Source of the DNA: Chitinophagaceae bacterium
GTDB lineage: Bacteria; Bacteroidota; Bacteroidia; Chitinophagales; Chitinophagaceae
DNA: 64,000 nucleotides
Assembly: GCA_016786845.1 (NCBI GenBank)
Contig: JAEUVB010000011.1
Coordinates: forward strand, 82,269 to 146,268
Direction: 5' to 3'
Part shown: in pieces, positions 35,093-43,782 of the stretch
Position numbering within the stretch: position 1 is the stretch's first letter
How the letters are laid out: every line of letters starts with the position of its first letter
Made by a program: the position numbers and the translations under genes
Notes under the pieces: model-generated
Databases searched by the model: none
Told to the model about the DNA's origin: nothing
Seen by the model: the letters and a program-made list of their open reading frames with translations, nothing else

Positions 35093-36382
35093 ATGTATAC
35101 ATCTCTGATTGAAAAGAAGGATAAATTGGCCGTAATTGGTTTGGGCTACGTCGGACTACCAATCGCGTTGGAATTGGCTCGGAAAATTAAAGTGATTGGA
35201 TTTGACATTCATGCCAAGCGGGTAGAGATGATGAAAAATCGGATTGATCCGAGTAATGAACTTAGTGCCGAGGCTTTTGACGGATGTGATATTGAATTTA
35301 CAGACTCTATTGAAAAATTACGCGAGGCAAGATTTTTTATCGTTGCAGTACCCACGCCGGTAGATCAGCATAATGTACCGGATTTAACGCCTGTATTGAA
35401 AGCCTCAGAAACCATAGGTAAGGTGATTAAAAAAGGTGATTATGTCGTCTTTGAATCCACGGTTTACCCGGGGTGTACCGAAGAAGATTGTCTGCCGGTC
35501 ATTGAAAAAATATCCGGACTTAAAGCAGTCACCGATTTTAAAATCGGCTACTCCCCTGAACGAATTAATCCGGGAGATAAGCAACATACATTACAAAATG
35601 TCGTGAAGGTAGTATCCGGATGTGATGCAGAATCATTAGATGATATCGCTAAGACCTATGAATTAGTTGTTACCGCAGGTGTTCATCGAGCCTCATCGAT
35701 TAAGGTGGCAGAAGCGGCTAAAATCATTGAGAACACCCAACGTGATTTGAATATTGCCCTCATGAATGAATTGTCGATCATATTCGATAAGCTGGGCATC
35801 AATACGTATGAGGTGCTTGAAGCTGCTGGAACCAAATGGAATTTTCTGAAATTTTATCCGGGTTTGGTCGGCGGACATTGTATCGGAGTGGATCCATATT
35901 ATTTGACCTACAAATCAGAACAGTTAGGATATAAGTCACGTGTCATTCTTTCCGGCCGTATCATTAATGATGAAATGGCTAGTTATGTTGCTAAGAAGAC
36001 GGTACAGAATATGATTAAATCCGGGCGTGATATCGTGAAATCAAAGGTTTTGGTGATGGGTGCTACGTTTAAAGAAAATGTAAGTGATATCCGAAATTCA
36101 AAAGTGGCTGATTTGGTTAAGGAACTCAATGGTTATAGCCTGAAAGTGGATGTCGTTGATCCACATGCGGATAGTGAAGAACTACATCATGAATATGGAT
36201 TCTCTCTGACTCCTGAGATCGGACAAGATTATGATGCCGTTATCGTTGCCGTTAATCATCATGATTATGAGAAACTTGATAATGCATTTTTTAAAGGAAT
36301 TACTACGCCCAATGCATTAATGGTTGATCTGAAAGGCATTTATCGGAATAAAATTACCGATATGCAATACTGGAGTTTATAA
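35093..36382 (+). CDS. nucleotide-sugar dehydrogenase (TviB/WbpO-like)
   Basis: NAD-dependent UDP-sugar 6-dehydrogenase of the UDP-GlcNAc/GalNAc to uronic-acid type, supplying acidic sugars for surface polysaccharide. The Rossmann motif is VIGLGYVGLPIALEL (residues ~14-28). The catalytic Cys263 lies in GLVGGHCIGVDPYYLTYKSE, and KVLVMGATFKENVSDIRNSK starts the C-terminal UDP-binding domain. AEAAKIIENTQRDLNIALMN is the dimer helix. A TACTTTTG promoter-like word is at 35067-35074, so the gene may have its own promoter in addition to read-through from the WecA-like gene 45 bases upstream. Confidence 0.9.
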   Translation: MYTSLIEKKDKLAVIGLGYVGLPIALELARKIKVIGFDIHAKRVEMMKNRIDPSNELSAEAFDGCDIEFTDSIEKLREARFFIVAVPTPVDQHNVPDLTPVLKASETIGKVIKKGDYVVFESTVYPGCTEEDCLPVIEKISGLKAVTDFKIGYSPERINPGDKQHTLQNVVKVVSGCDAESLDDIAKTYELVVTAGVHRASSIKVAEAAKIIENTQRDLNIALMNELSIIFDKLGINTYEVLEAAGTKWNFLKFYPGLVGGHCIGVDPYYLTYKSEQLGYKSRVILSGRIINDEMASYVAKKTVQNMIKSGRDIVKSKVLVMGATFKENVSDIRNSKVADLVKELNGYSLKVDVVDPHADSEELHHEYGFSLTPEIGQDYDAVIVAVNHHDYEKLDNAFFKGITTPNALMVDLKGIYRNKITDMQYWSL

Positions 36383-36513
36383 TTCAGCCTTTACTGATAG
36401 TTTAATAACCACGGGTTGATTTGCTGACATGTATGTTGAATTCTTCATCCATTAGATGAAAAAACTACATTCTGTTTTACTGTTTTTGAAAAGGAGGTGG
36501 TTAAAGTCAGTGA

Positions 36514-36813
36514 TTATTTCTTTGGATCTGAAATCGTATCAAATACGAAAACATCCTCATGCGGGGTTTTCATATAATATTTCTCACGCGCATATTTTTC
36601 CAGCACAGCAGAATCCGTTTTGATCGCTTTTTGTTCCGATTCCAAACGGGATACCTCTTGTTCAAGATATTTAATTTTTTCTTTCATCACCTTGAGCTCT
36701 TCATGCTGTCGGTATTGAGAAACAATATCATATTGGGTAAAAAAGAAAATCCAAACGAGAAATACAACTGTAGCCAGAAAGTATTTGTTCTTGAGGATGT
36801 TCAGCAATAACAT
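36514..36813 (-). CDS. septum formation initiator family protein (FtsB/DivIC-like)
   Basis: Small bitopic cell-division protein. An N-terminal transmembrane helix (YFLATVVFLVWIFFFTQ, ~residues 11-27) is followed by a coiled coil (LKVMKEKIKYLEQEVSRLES) and the DivIC/FtsB signature EKYAREKYYMKTPHEDVFVF. Length is 99 residues. It is the last gene of the nusB-DUF1573-yajC-divIC run, 13 bases after yajC. Confidence 0.87.
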   Translation of the reverse strand: MLLLNILKNKYFLATVVFLVWIFFFTQYDIVSQYRQHEELKVMKEKIKYLEQEVSRLESEQKAIKTDSAVLEKYAREKYYMKTPHEDVFVFDTISDPKK

Positions 36814-36826
36814 GATGCGTGCAGGA

Positions 36827-37171
36827 TCAAGCCTGAGTTGTGGTATTCATTCTTTTGCGCAATGCAATGGTCATCTCCATAGAAATAGCACTTTTCTCCA
36901 TTTTTACAATGGCGTTTCGGTCTATTTCAACAGAAATTGTACCATCATCATTTGTACGGATAATTTTACCATGTATACCTGAGGTGGTTACGATAATGTC
37001 ACCCACATTCGTTGTATTGGAGAATTCTTTTTGTTCTTTGGCGCGTTTCATTTGAGGACGAATCATGAAAAAATACATGACCGCAATCATGCCGACCATA
37101 AAGACGACATTCATCATTGGGTTTGGCTTTCCACCTTCGCCCATCATTAATAGTGTGTTGATTAGATTCAT
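36827..37171 (-). CDS. yajC: preprotein translocase subunit YajC
   Basis: Accessory subunit of the SecDF-YajC complex at the inner membrane. One transmembrane helix (MNVVFMVGMIAVMYFFMI, ~residues 20-37) runs directly into the family motif RPQMKRAKEQKEF, and the cytoplasmic domain has VGDIIVTTSGIHGKIIR and DGTISVEIDRNAIVKMEKSA. Length (114 residues) is typical. It lies between the DUF1573 lipoprotein and the divIC-like gene in a conserved Bacteroidota order. Confidence 0.94.
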   Translation of the reverse strand: MNLINTLLMMGEGGKPNPMMNVVFMVGMIAVMYFFMIRPQMKRAKEQKEFSNTTNVGDIIVTTSGIHGKIIRTNDDGTISVEIDRNAIVKMEKSAISMEMTIALRKRMNTTTQA

Positions 37172-37225
37172 ACAGATTTTTATCAGGGGGCAAATTTAAA
37201 GGAATAAAATGAAAGTTCCCTTTTT

Positions 37226-37714
37226 TTATTGTGCATCACCTACTTCTGCCTGAATGTAAAGGGTATAGGAAGAAGGGTTTCCGTTGGTGTACAGAATAAC
37301 ACTTTTTTCGTTATAACCTCTTTTGCCCTGACTATTAAAAGTCACTTTAACAGAGCCCTTTTCTCCTTTACGTATGGGCTGATGAGGATATTCCGGAACC
37401 GTACAACCACATGAAGCTTTTGCTTCACTGATCAGGAGATCTTTATTTCCGGAATTCACAAAACTGAATTCATAAGCCAAAATTTCTCCTTCATGAATCC
37501 GGCCGAAATTATGCAAGGTATCTTCAAATTGCATGTAGCCTAATGAATGCAATGAATGACTGTCGGAATTTACAGAGGTGGGCCGCTCAATGAGTTCTGT
37601 AGACAGTTTGCCGGACAATGCATTTTTTTCATTTGTCTCTTTGGGACTATTACATGAGGCTGTCAATTGATATAATAAACCCAAGCAGCCTATGGTTGAC
37701 AGAACATGCTTCAT
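37226..37714 (-). CDS. DUF1573 lipoprotein
   Basis: Exported protein with one DUF1573 beta-sandwich. A lipoprotein signal ends in the lipobox LTASC (Cys ~21). After a polar linker comes the domain (~residues 62-158) with the hallmark HNFGRIHEGEILAYEFSFVN, SCGCTVPEYPHQPIRKGEKG and VTFNSQGKRGYNEKSVILYT. The function of DUF1573 proteins is unknown. It starts four bases after the nusB stop, so it is in the same operon. Confidence 0.88.
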   Translation of the reverse strand: MKHVLSTIGCLGLLYQLTASCNSPKETNEKNALSGKLSTELIERPTSVNSDSHSLHSLGYMQFEDTLHNFGRIHEGEILAYEFSFVNSGNKDLLISEAKASCGCTVPEYPHQPIRKGEKGSVKVTFNSQGKRGYNEKSVILYTNGNPSSYTLYIQAEVGDAQ

Positions 37715-37718
37715 GATA

Positions 37719-38648
37719 TCACGATTTACCGGTCAATGATGTTTTAATAATTTTATTTTCTTTTTCCAGTTCTTTTCGAACGTTATCTAATATGCCATTT
37801 ACAAATTGACCACTTTGAAGTGTGGAGAATGATTTGGCCAGGTCGATATATTCATTAATAGATACTTTAACCGGGATATTGGGAAAATAGAGTAGCTCGC
37901 AAATTCCAAGGTGAAGCAGAATTAAATCAATCATGGCTACACGTTCGGCATCCCAGTTAATGAGTTTGGGTTCTATCAATTTGAAAACAGTTTCTTTTTT
38001 ATCGAAATAGCAAATGAGTAATTCCTTGGCGAATTCATGTTTTTCAAGACTGATAATATTCGTAAAGTTGAAGGTAGAAGCCGACAACAATACCTTACTA
38101 GTCCATGCAGGCAGCATTTCATCATCTGTATACCAGTTGATGTATTGACCTGAAAGGAAGCTGACGGCATCTTCGTTTTTTAAGATACATTGATCCAGAA
38201 TGACCTCCAGAATTTTCTTTTCTTCCATGGCCGTACGTTCCGGGTCAGAAAGATAAGTTTTGTATTCAGGTGTTTCAATGAGAATCAGGAAGAGACTTTT
38301 GACCAGGTCTTCATCGAATAAATGTGCAATTTTGTGCTTTTTAACAACCTCCGCAAATGAGGTATTGTTTTTCAGTTTTTGCATCAACAAATTGCCGGCT
38401 AATTTGACATTGACATTTAAATCTTCCCGGGTGGCAATTCTTTTAGACGCTTTCTGATTGGAATAAATCAATACGTAATCCGTAATTAAAAACAGCAGGT
38501 GGCAAACCGAGGCCAGAAGGGCAGAAGATTGGGTGATTTTTTGATCTAAATATTTTAAAGCGACGGATTCCTGAATCGTATCTTCCTGTTGTTCCATTTC
38601 GTAAATGGTCTGAAATACTTTTATTCGTATATTTCTTCTGCTGATCAT
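37719..38648 (-). CDS. nusB: transcription antitermination factor NusB
   Basis: NusB protein in the extended Bacteroidota form (309 residues against ~140 in proteobacteria). The start ISRRNIRIKVFQTIYEMEQQ matches the RNA-binding N-terminus, and the conserved C-terminal helix bundle is present: NWDAERVAMIDLILLHLGIC, ELLYFPNIPVKVSINEYIDL and KSFSTLQSGQFVNGILDNV. The insertion between residues ~60 and 180 is specific to this phylum. First gene of a four-gene operon with DUF1573, yajC and a divIC-like gene. Confidence 0.92.
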   Translation of the reverse strand: MISRRNIRIKVFQTIYEMEQQEDTIQESVALKYLDQKITQSSALLASVCHLLFLITDYVLIYSNQKASKRIATREDLNVNVKLAGNLLMQKLKNNTSFAEVVKKHKIAHLFDEDLVKSLFLILIETPEYKTYLSDPERTAMEEKKILEVILDQCILKNEDAVSFLSGQYINWYTDDEMLPAWTSKVLLSASTFNFTNIISLEKHEFAKELLICYFDKKETVFKLIEPKLINWDAERVAMIDLILLHLGICELLYFPNIPVKVSINEYIDLAKSFSTLQSGQFVNGILDNVRKELEKENKIIKTSLTGKS

Positions 38649-38933
38649 ATAAAGAGCCCTTTTTTAAGAGGTGCAAAACTAATCGATTTATACAAGAGAA
38701 TTCAATTCTTTTTTGAAAAATTAAAAGTTAGTTGCATTTCACCAAACACATATGTATATTTTACATATTATAATTATATAAAATGTATTTAATTATAATT
38801 CAATTTATTATATGCTACATTTTCATATATAACAGAAGCCCCCCAAAAAAGGCCTAAAAATTATTGAGGATTAATTCTTTTAAAAGCACAGGTTTGATTA
38901 TTTTCACTCCACTAAACCAATAAATTCTACAAT
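38649..38933. other. AT-rich divergent intergenic region
   Basis: A 285-base region between the divergent nusB and RpfF-like genes, very AT-rich in its centre (38740-38830). It must contain both promoters, but no TTTG/TAnnTTTG pair with standard spacing was found for either direction, and no RNA gene was recognised. Confidence 0.5.
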
Positions 38934-39815
38934 TTGTTTATTAATAATAACCTTCGGGTCAGGATCGATGATGAAACAAAGACCCTGTGGGTAGGCATTG
39001 ATCTACAGGATAAATTATGTTATTCAATGAGTTTTCTCGAGAACCTGACCTATGTCAAGGATCTCATCGTCTATTTCATTAAAAAAGAAAATATTCGCTA
39101 CGTCGTGGCCTATTCCTTGAACAAAGGTGTTTGGAATTTAGGTGGTGATTTAGAATTTTTTGTTTCTTGTATCAAGAATAACAATAAGAAGCTTTTGCAG
39201 GATTATGCCTACAAATGCATCGAGCTGGTATATAATTATAATAGCAATTATGAAATGGATGTATTCTCTACCTGTGTAGTACAGGGGAATGCCTTCGGAG
39301 GAGGCTTTGAAAGTGCACTCTCCGGCAATTTTATCATTGCTGAAGAGTCTGCCAAATTTAGTTTCCCAGAAATCATATTTGGCACCTTCCCCGGTATGGG
39401 AGCCTACAGTTTTCTAACCAAGAAAGTTGGGTTCAATAAAGCCAATGAAATTATCAATTCTAATAAAACCTACACAGCCCGTGAAATTTTTGATCAGGGC
39501 ATTATCAATAAAGTTTGTGAAGACGGAATGGGCATCGCTACGATTTCTTCTATGATTAAGAATGGAGAGCTTGAAAAATATGTGACCAATCCATTTTTAA
39601 ATATTTGCAGTAAGGTATCTAAACAGGAACTCATCGATGTGGTGAATGTTTGGTTGGATAAAGCGTTTACGCTGACGGATGAAAATTTGGCCAGAATGTT
39701 AAAACTGGCGAGTTTTCAGAAAAGGAAGGTTGATCAAATCAAAAGAGTAGAACCTTCCATTGAAGAAGAGATGAAGCTCGCCCAAATCAATTCCTTAATC
39801 AATAATGCGTTTTAA
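38934..39815 (+). CDS. RpfF-like crotonase (putative DSF-family signal synthase)
   Basis: Crotonase-fold enzyme strikingly similar to RpfF, the enoyl-CoA hydratase/thioesterase that makes diffusible signal factor fatty acids. Matching blocks are WNLGGDLEFF (RpfF: FNLGGDLALF), VVQGNAFGGGFESALSGNFI, and FPEIIFGTFPGMGAYSFL (RpfF: LPEVLFDLFPGMGAYSFM). The two catalytic glutamates of RpfF (E141, E161) correspond to E126 and E146 here, with the same 20-residue separation. The length (293) equals RpfF (~289), longer than ordinary crotonases (~260), and the extra N-terminal strand region is shared. No ATG exists; the start is TTG at 38934. RpfC/RpfG homologues are not adjacent. An unrelated housekeeping hydratase role cannot be excluded, but the RpfF-specific blocks make it the less likely reading. 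Confidence 0.8.
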   Translation: MFINNNLRVRIDDETKTLWVGIDLQDKLCYSMSFLENLTYVKDLIVYFIKKENIRYVVAYSLNKGVWNLGGDLEFFVSCIKNNNKKLLQDYAYKCIELVYNYNSNYEMDVFSTCVVQGNAFGGGFESALSGNFIIAEESAKFSFPEIIFGTFPGMGAYSFLTKKVGFNKANEIINSNKTYTAREIFDQGIINKVCEDGMGIATISSMIKNGELEKYVTNPFLNICSKVSKQELIDVVNVWLDKAFTLTDENLARMLKLASFQKRKVDQIKRVEPSIEEEMKLAQINSLINNAF

Positions 39816-39874
39816 TCTAACCATTTCCAATAAAAAAACGTCTTGCATAATGTGGATATTAACATATGTTAATG

Positions 39875-39905
39875 TTTGAACATTTAAATAAATTTCTTAT
39901 ATTTG
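39875..39905 (+). promoter_or_regulatory. Bacteroidota housekeeping promoter of the Omp28-like gene
   Basis: TTTG (39875-39878) and TATATTTG (39898-39905) are separated by exactly 19 bases, and the ATG follows 21 bases later. Confidence 0.75.
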
Positions 39906-39925
39906 ATCCATAAACTCTAAAAAAA

Positions 39926-40768
39926 ATGAAAAAACTAATCTCCTTATCCCTTTCAGTAGCATTGGTATTTGCTTTTGCTGCTTGTAAGAAAACGAACAAT
40001 TCGAATGGTACAAATCCATTTTACACACCACCAACGACCACAACCACTACCACTGCTGATCCTTTAGCCAATGTGGGAGCGGTACCGGGTTCATTTACCA
40101 AAAAAGTGATTTTGGAAGAATTCACCGGAGAGTGGTGCGGATATTGCCCTGACGGTGCTCAAATTATGGAAGACCTCACGAATGCAAATCCAAATCGTTT
40201 CTATGGAGTAGCTGTACATCAGGGTGATTTCATGGAAGTTCCGGCTTTCTTTACTTTTATGGAAACACTTTATGGTGCGATCACCGGTTTCCCTTCAGGA
40301 GCTGTTAATCGTGGTGACGTTGTCGGTCGCGGAAATTGGACAAGTTTAGTAAATACAGAATTGGCTAAAACTGCTGATTGCGGATTAGCGATTGAAGCTA
40401 AAGAAAGCGGAGATAATTTAAATCTGAAAGTTTTCGTAGGTCATAATGCTGCAATTGGCGGAGCGACTAAGTTGACTATTTATTTGATTGAAAATGATAT
40501 CGATCAGGTTAGTCAAACAAATGGTGGTGCAGGCTACAAACATCAACATGTATTCCGCAAAGTATTTACCGACAACTACGGTGATGACATCAGCATCGGA
40601 GATGCAAAGAAATATGCTATGAAAGAGTACAAAAATTTGGACATTTCGGGTATGTATAAGAATAAAGCCAACTGTCACATTTTAGCTTTCGTAAATATTG
40701 ATGGAGCTGGTAAAACAGTATTAAATGCACAATTAGTTGGTTTGAATGAAACCAAAAAATGGGATTAA
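39926..40768 (+). CDS. Omp28-like lipoprotein with thioredoxin-type CxxC
   Basis: Outer-membrane lipoprotein related to Porphyromonas Omp28. The lipobox is FAFAAC (Cys20), followed by a low-complexity T/P linker (residues ~31-45). The Omp28 domain begins VILEEFTGEWCGYCPDGAQI with C71-G-Y-C74 and has TGFPSGAVNRGDVVG and YKHQHVFRKVF. Unlike the two secreted thioredoxin-like genes at 20.6-23.7 kb it has a lipid anchor instead of a T9SS domain. It has its own promoter and terminator, so it is probably monocistronic. Confidence 0.87.
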   Translation: MKKLISLSLSVALVFAFAACKKTNNSNGTNPFYTPPTTTTTTTADPLANVGAVPGSFTKKVILEEFTGEWCGYCPDGAQIMEDLTNANPNRFYGVAVHQGDFMEVPAFFTFMETLYGAITGFPSGAVNRGDVVGRGNWTSLVNTELAKTADCGLAIEAKESGDNLNLKVFVGHNAAIGGATKLTIYLIENDIDQVSQTNGGAGYKHQHVFRKVFTDNYGDDISIGDAKKYAMKEYKNLDISGMYKNKANCHILAFVNIDGAGKTVLNAQLVGLNETKKWD

Positions 40769-40791
40769 TTTTTTTTAGAAAACTATAAATG

Positions 40792-40820
40792 AAAAACGCT
40801 CTTTTAAGAGCGTTTTTTTT
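40792..40820 (+). terminator. terminator of the Omp28-like gene
   Basis: AAAAACGCTC / GAGCGTTTTT hairpin with loop TTTTAA and a following T run. Confidence 0.9.
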
Positions 40821-40930
40821 ATGCAATCAACACTGTGTCAAATATGAATGGGACATTTAAAAGTTCGGATGAACTTTTTGATATAAAATAAAGGTCTCTT
40901 TAAGTTAACTTGCAGGTTTAAAGGATACCA

Positions 40931-41593
40931 GTGACCACCAGTTATACAGCAGAAAATTACCTGAAAGCGATTTACCATCTCGGGATTGAATCCGGTAGTG
41001 GGAATACCTCAACCAATAGCATAGCGGAATACATGCTGATTAAACCGGCAACGGTAACTGCCATGCTGAAAAAGCTGAAGGAGAAAAAATTTATTTCCTA
41101 TGAAAAGTATGGTAAGGTTTCATTGACCAAAAAAGGACTTGAAATTGCCTTATATATCGTAAGAAAGCATCGGCTTTGGGAGGTGTTTTTGGTTGAAAAA
41201 CTTCATTTTACCTGGGATGAAATACATGTCGTTGCGGAGCAATTGGAGCATATACAATCTACCAAATTGATTGATCAGTTGGATGCCTACCTGGGATTTC
41301 CGGAACTGGATCCTCATGGTGATCCGATACCAGATCAAAAGGGCGTACTGAAGCAAATTCCGAATACTACACTACATCAGGCTTCTGAGGGAAAGGAATA
41401 CCAGGTGGTGGCTGTAAAGGATACTTCCACAGAATTTCTCCAATACCTGATGCAATTGCAAATCACCTTGTCTACGCGCATAAAAGTCGTTCGTCGTATA
41501 CAATTTGATCAAAGTCTGTTGATCACTGTGAATGGTGGAAAGGAAATCAATGTGTCAGAAAAATTTTCTCATCATATTATCATCAGCCTGTAA
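40931..41593 (+). CDS. DtxR/MntR-family metal-dependent transcriptional regulator
   Basis: Metal-sensing repressor. The N-terminal winged helix (residues ~1-70) has YTAENYLKAIYHLGIESG and the recognition segment KPATVTAMLKKLKEKKFISY. The dimerisation/metal domain includes RKHRLWEVFLVEKLHFTWDE and CPELxxxHGDPIP-like FPELDPHGDPIPDQKG, and an SH3-like FeoA-type domain follows (~residues 140-220). The start codon is GTG. Its stop codon abuts the corA ATG (TAAATG), so regulator and transporter are one transcript. Mn or Fe sensing is the family expectation. Confidence 0.88.
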   Translation: MTTSYTAENYLKAIYHLGIESGSGNTSTNSIAEYMLIKPATVTAMLKKLKEKKFISYEKYGKVSLTKKGLEIALYIVRKHRLWEVFLVEKLHFTWDEIHVVAEQLEHIQSTKLIDQLDAYLGFPELDPHGDPIPDQKGVLKQIPNTTLHQASEGKEYQVVAVKDTSTEFLQYLMQLQITLSTRIKVVRRIQFDQSLLITVNGGKEINVSEKFSHHIIISL

Positions 41594-42694
41594 ATGAAAC
41601 CATCGAGAAAACGATATCTGCAATATTTGAATCCTTTGGAATTACTTAAAACGAAAAAAGTATTACAAAGTAATCCGACCATACTCACCACTAAAACGGC
41701 TACGTCTGAATCGCAACTAAGTTTATTTGTTTATTCAACCGACCACTGTCAAGCGGTTACAAGCATTGATGCCCATTCTGTCAACCGGACCATGTTTTCG
41801 AAAGAACATAACTATTGGTTGAATTTAGATATTATCAATAAACAAACCGTAGAGCTCATAGGTGAAAAAATCGGCTTACACAATTTAGTCATCGAAGATA
41901 TTCTGACGGTCCACCAGCGTCCTAAAACGGATGAAATTGATAATTATCTGACTTGCGTTTTGCAAATGATGTATTATAATCAAGAGTTACAAACCATTGA
42001 AAGTGAACAGGTCAGTTTAGTCCTGGGCAAAAACTTTTTGATCAGTTTTCAGGATGACGCTGCTCGTGACTTATTCAATCAAATCAGGGAACGATTAAAA
42101 TCTGCCGGTACGAAAATCCGTAATAGTGGTCCGGATTATCTTCTTTATGCTATGTTGGATGCTATAGTAGATCATTATTTCATCGTTTTGGAAAACCTCG
42201 GAGAGCAGATTGAAACACTGGAAGAAGATATTACCCGCAATATTGCGGACCCATATACCATGAACCGGATCAATAATTTGAGGAAGGAATTGATGTATTT
42301 CAAACGAAGTGCAGTACCTGTAAGGGAAGTCATCAGTAATATTATCCGTTCTGAAAATGAAAATATTTCCGATAGTAATGTGAAGTATTTTAAAGACATT
42401 CTGGATCACTCTACACAGGCCAATGAATTGTTGGAAAACTATCGCGATATGCTGACTAATATTCGTGATCTTTATTTGAGTCAGGTGAATTTAAAATTAA
42501 ATGAAGTGATGAAATTCCTGGCGATCGTAACCACTTTGTTGGCTCCGGCTACCGTCATTGGCGGAATTTTTGGAATGAATTTCGATCGGATTCCTTACCT
42601 GCATCATCAGGATGGTTTCTGGATAGCTACCGTATTAATGATTGTGATCCCTATTCTGATGCTGATGTATTTTCGTAAGCGGGGATGGTTTTAA
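41594..42694 (+). CDS. corA: CorA-family magnesium/cobalt transporter
   Basis: Divalent-cation channel of the CorA family. The cytoplasmic N-terminal domain includes LNLDIINKQTVELIGEKIGL and the willow-helix coiled regions (LENLGEQIETLEEDITRNI). The two C-terminal transmembrane helices have the signature GMN at residues 327-329 (IFGMNFDRIPYL), and the protein ends in the basic tail FRKRGWF. Length is 366 residues. Direct fusion of the transcript to a DtxR-type regulator suggests metal-responsive expression. Confidence 0.93.
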   Translation: MKPSRKRYLQYLNPLELLKTKKVLQSNPTILTTKTATSESQLSLFVYSTDHCQAVTSIDAHSVNRTMFSKEHNYWLNLDIINKQTVELIGEKIGLHNLVIEDILTVHQRPKTDEIDNYLTCVLQMMYYNQELQTIESEQVSLVLGKNFLISFQDDAARDLFNQIRERLKSAGTKIRNSGPDYLLYAMLDAIVDHYFIVLENLGEQIETLEEDITRNIADPYTMNRINNLRKELMYFKRSAVPVREVISNIIRSENENISDSNVKYFKDILDHSTQANELLENYRDMLTNIRDLYLSQVNLKLNEVMKFLAIVTTLLAPATVIGGIFGMNFDRIPYLHHQDGFWIATVLMIVIPILMLMYFRKRGWF

Positions 42695-42743
42695 AGAATC
42701 AGCTTTAGACCGAAAATAAATTCAAGGTGAATTTGCGAATAAA

Positions 42744-42775
42744 TTTGTTCATCTACATTTATCCTGTTACCTTCG
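42744..42775 (+). promoter_or_regulatory. promoter of the SRP RNA gene
   Basis: TTTG (42744-42747), a 20-base spacer and TACCTTCG (42768-42775). The predicted transcription start falls at about 42781, exactly at the first base of the SRP RNA stem. Confidence 0.75.
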
Positions 42776-42780
42776 CAGCC

Positions 42781-42873
42781 GGCAAGTCTTATACGACCAG
42801 CTCCTGCTAATCCTCCAGGGTGGGAACACAGCAAAGGTACGTGGTTGTAGCGGTGCGATATAAGTAACTTGCC
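42781..42873 (+). ncRNA. ffs: signal recognition particle RNA, small bacterial type
   Basis: RNA component of the signal recognition particle. The conserved Ffh-binding region is CCAGGGTGGGAACACAGCAA, with the asymmetric loop GGAAC/CAGC. The ends pair (GGCAAGT with ACTTGCC), and TATA/TATA extends the terminal stem. A T run at 42876-42882 terminates transcription. It fills most of the 339-base gap between corA and the transaldolase gene; the rest of the gap shows only a TATTTTTG promoter-like word at 43008-43015. Confidence 0.9.
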
Positions 42874-43033
42874 GATTTTTTTTTGCCCTATACCCAAGGT
42901 TTTGAGTTGAAATAAGAAGTAATATTAAATCCATTATACTTTCAAAGACACATTCAATCACACAGATAATCTGAATAACTCTTTAATAAACAATTCTGAT
43001 CAGCACTTATTTTTGCGCTCAAAATAATCCAAT

Positions 43034-43687
43034 ATGAAATTCTTTATAGATACCGCAAACCTTGATCAGATTCGTGAAGCCAATGATCTCGGCATACTTG
43101 ATGGCGTAACCACCAATCCTTCCCTGATGGCCAAAGAAGGTATTAAAGGTACCGAGGCAATACTCAAACATTACAAAGATATCTGTGATATTGTTCATGC
43201 TCCGGTAAGCGCTGAAGTGATCTCTACTGATTTTGCAGGCATCGTGGAAGAAGGCAAAAAATTGGCGGCTATTGATCCGAATATTGTGGTGAAAGTGCCT
43301 ATGATTAAAGAAGGTATAAAGGCCATCAAATGGTTTACCGATAATGGCATTAAAACGAATTGCACTTTAGTATTTTCTGCCGGACAAGCTATATTGGCGG
43401 CAAAAGCAGGCGCTACCTATGTTTCGCCCTTTATTGGTCGCATCGATGACAGTAGCTGGGATGGTGTGGAACTCATCGCACAGATATCTCATATCTATCG
43501 TGCTCAGGGATTTGAAACTCAGATCTTGGCCGCATCTATTCGCAATGCCCTTCACATTGTAAGATGTGCGGAAGTGGGTGCTGATGTATGCACCTGTCCT
43601 TTATCCAGTATCCTCGGATTATTGAAGCATCCATTGACGGATCTCGGATTAGCTCAGTTTTTGGCTGATGCGAAGGGAATGGCCTAA
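43034..43687 (+). CDS. fsa: fructose-6-phosphate aldolase/transaldolase, small form
   Basis: Class I aldolase of the transaldolase subfamily TalC/MipB/Fsa. Opens with MKFFIDTANLDQIREANDLG and DGVTTNPSLMAKEG. The Schiff-base lysine is in VVKVPMIKEGIKAI, and NCTLVFSAGQAILAAKAGAT and SPFIGRIDD follow. Length is 217 residues. Family members act either as transaldolase in the pentose-phosphate pathway or as fructose-6-phosphate aldolase; in Bacteroidota the transaldolase role is likelier. Confidence 0.93.
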   Translation: MKFFIDTANLDQIREANDLGILDGVTTNPSLMAKEGIKGTEAILKHYKDICDIVHAPVSAEVISTDFAGIVEEGKKLAAIDPNIVVKVPMIKEGIKAIKWFTDNGIKTNCTLVFSAGQAILAAKAGATYVSPFIGRIDDSSWDGVELIAQISHIYRAQGFETQILAASIRNALHIVRCAEVGADVCTCPLSSILGLLKHPLTDLGLAQFLADAKGMA

Positions 43688-43782
43688 TTAGTTTTTAATG
43701 TTTAATTTTTAGTGTTTAGTTAGTACGGTGAGGACATTTGTAATCGTTCTTCACTTTAATGCACATATCTAGGCTTAGCTAA

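Noticed and set aside
36383..36513. Hidden RNA or small gene after the nucleotide-sugar dehydrogenase
   Set aside because: Only 131 bases, no stable hairpin, promoter word or open frame seen.
38934..39815. Plain enoyl-CoA hydratase of fatty-acid breakdown
   Set aside because: Length, the NLGGDL block and the GTFPGMGAYSF block match RpfF better than degradative hydratases, and no beta-oxidation genes are adjacent; kept as an alternative only.
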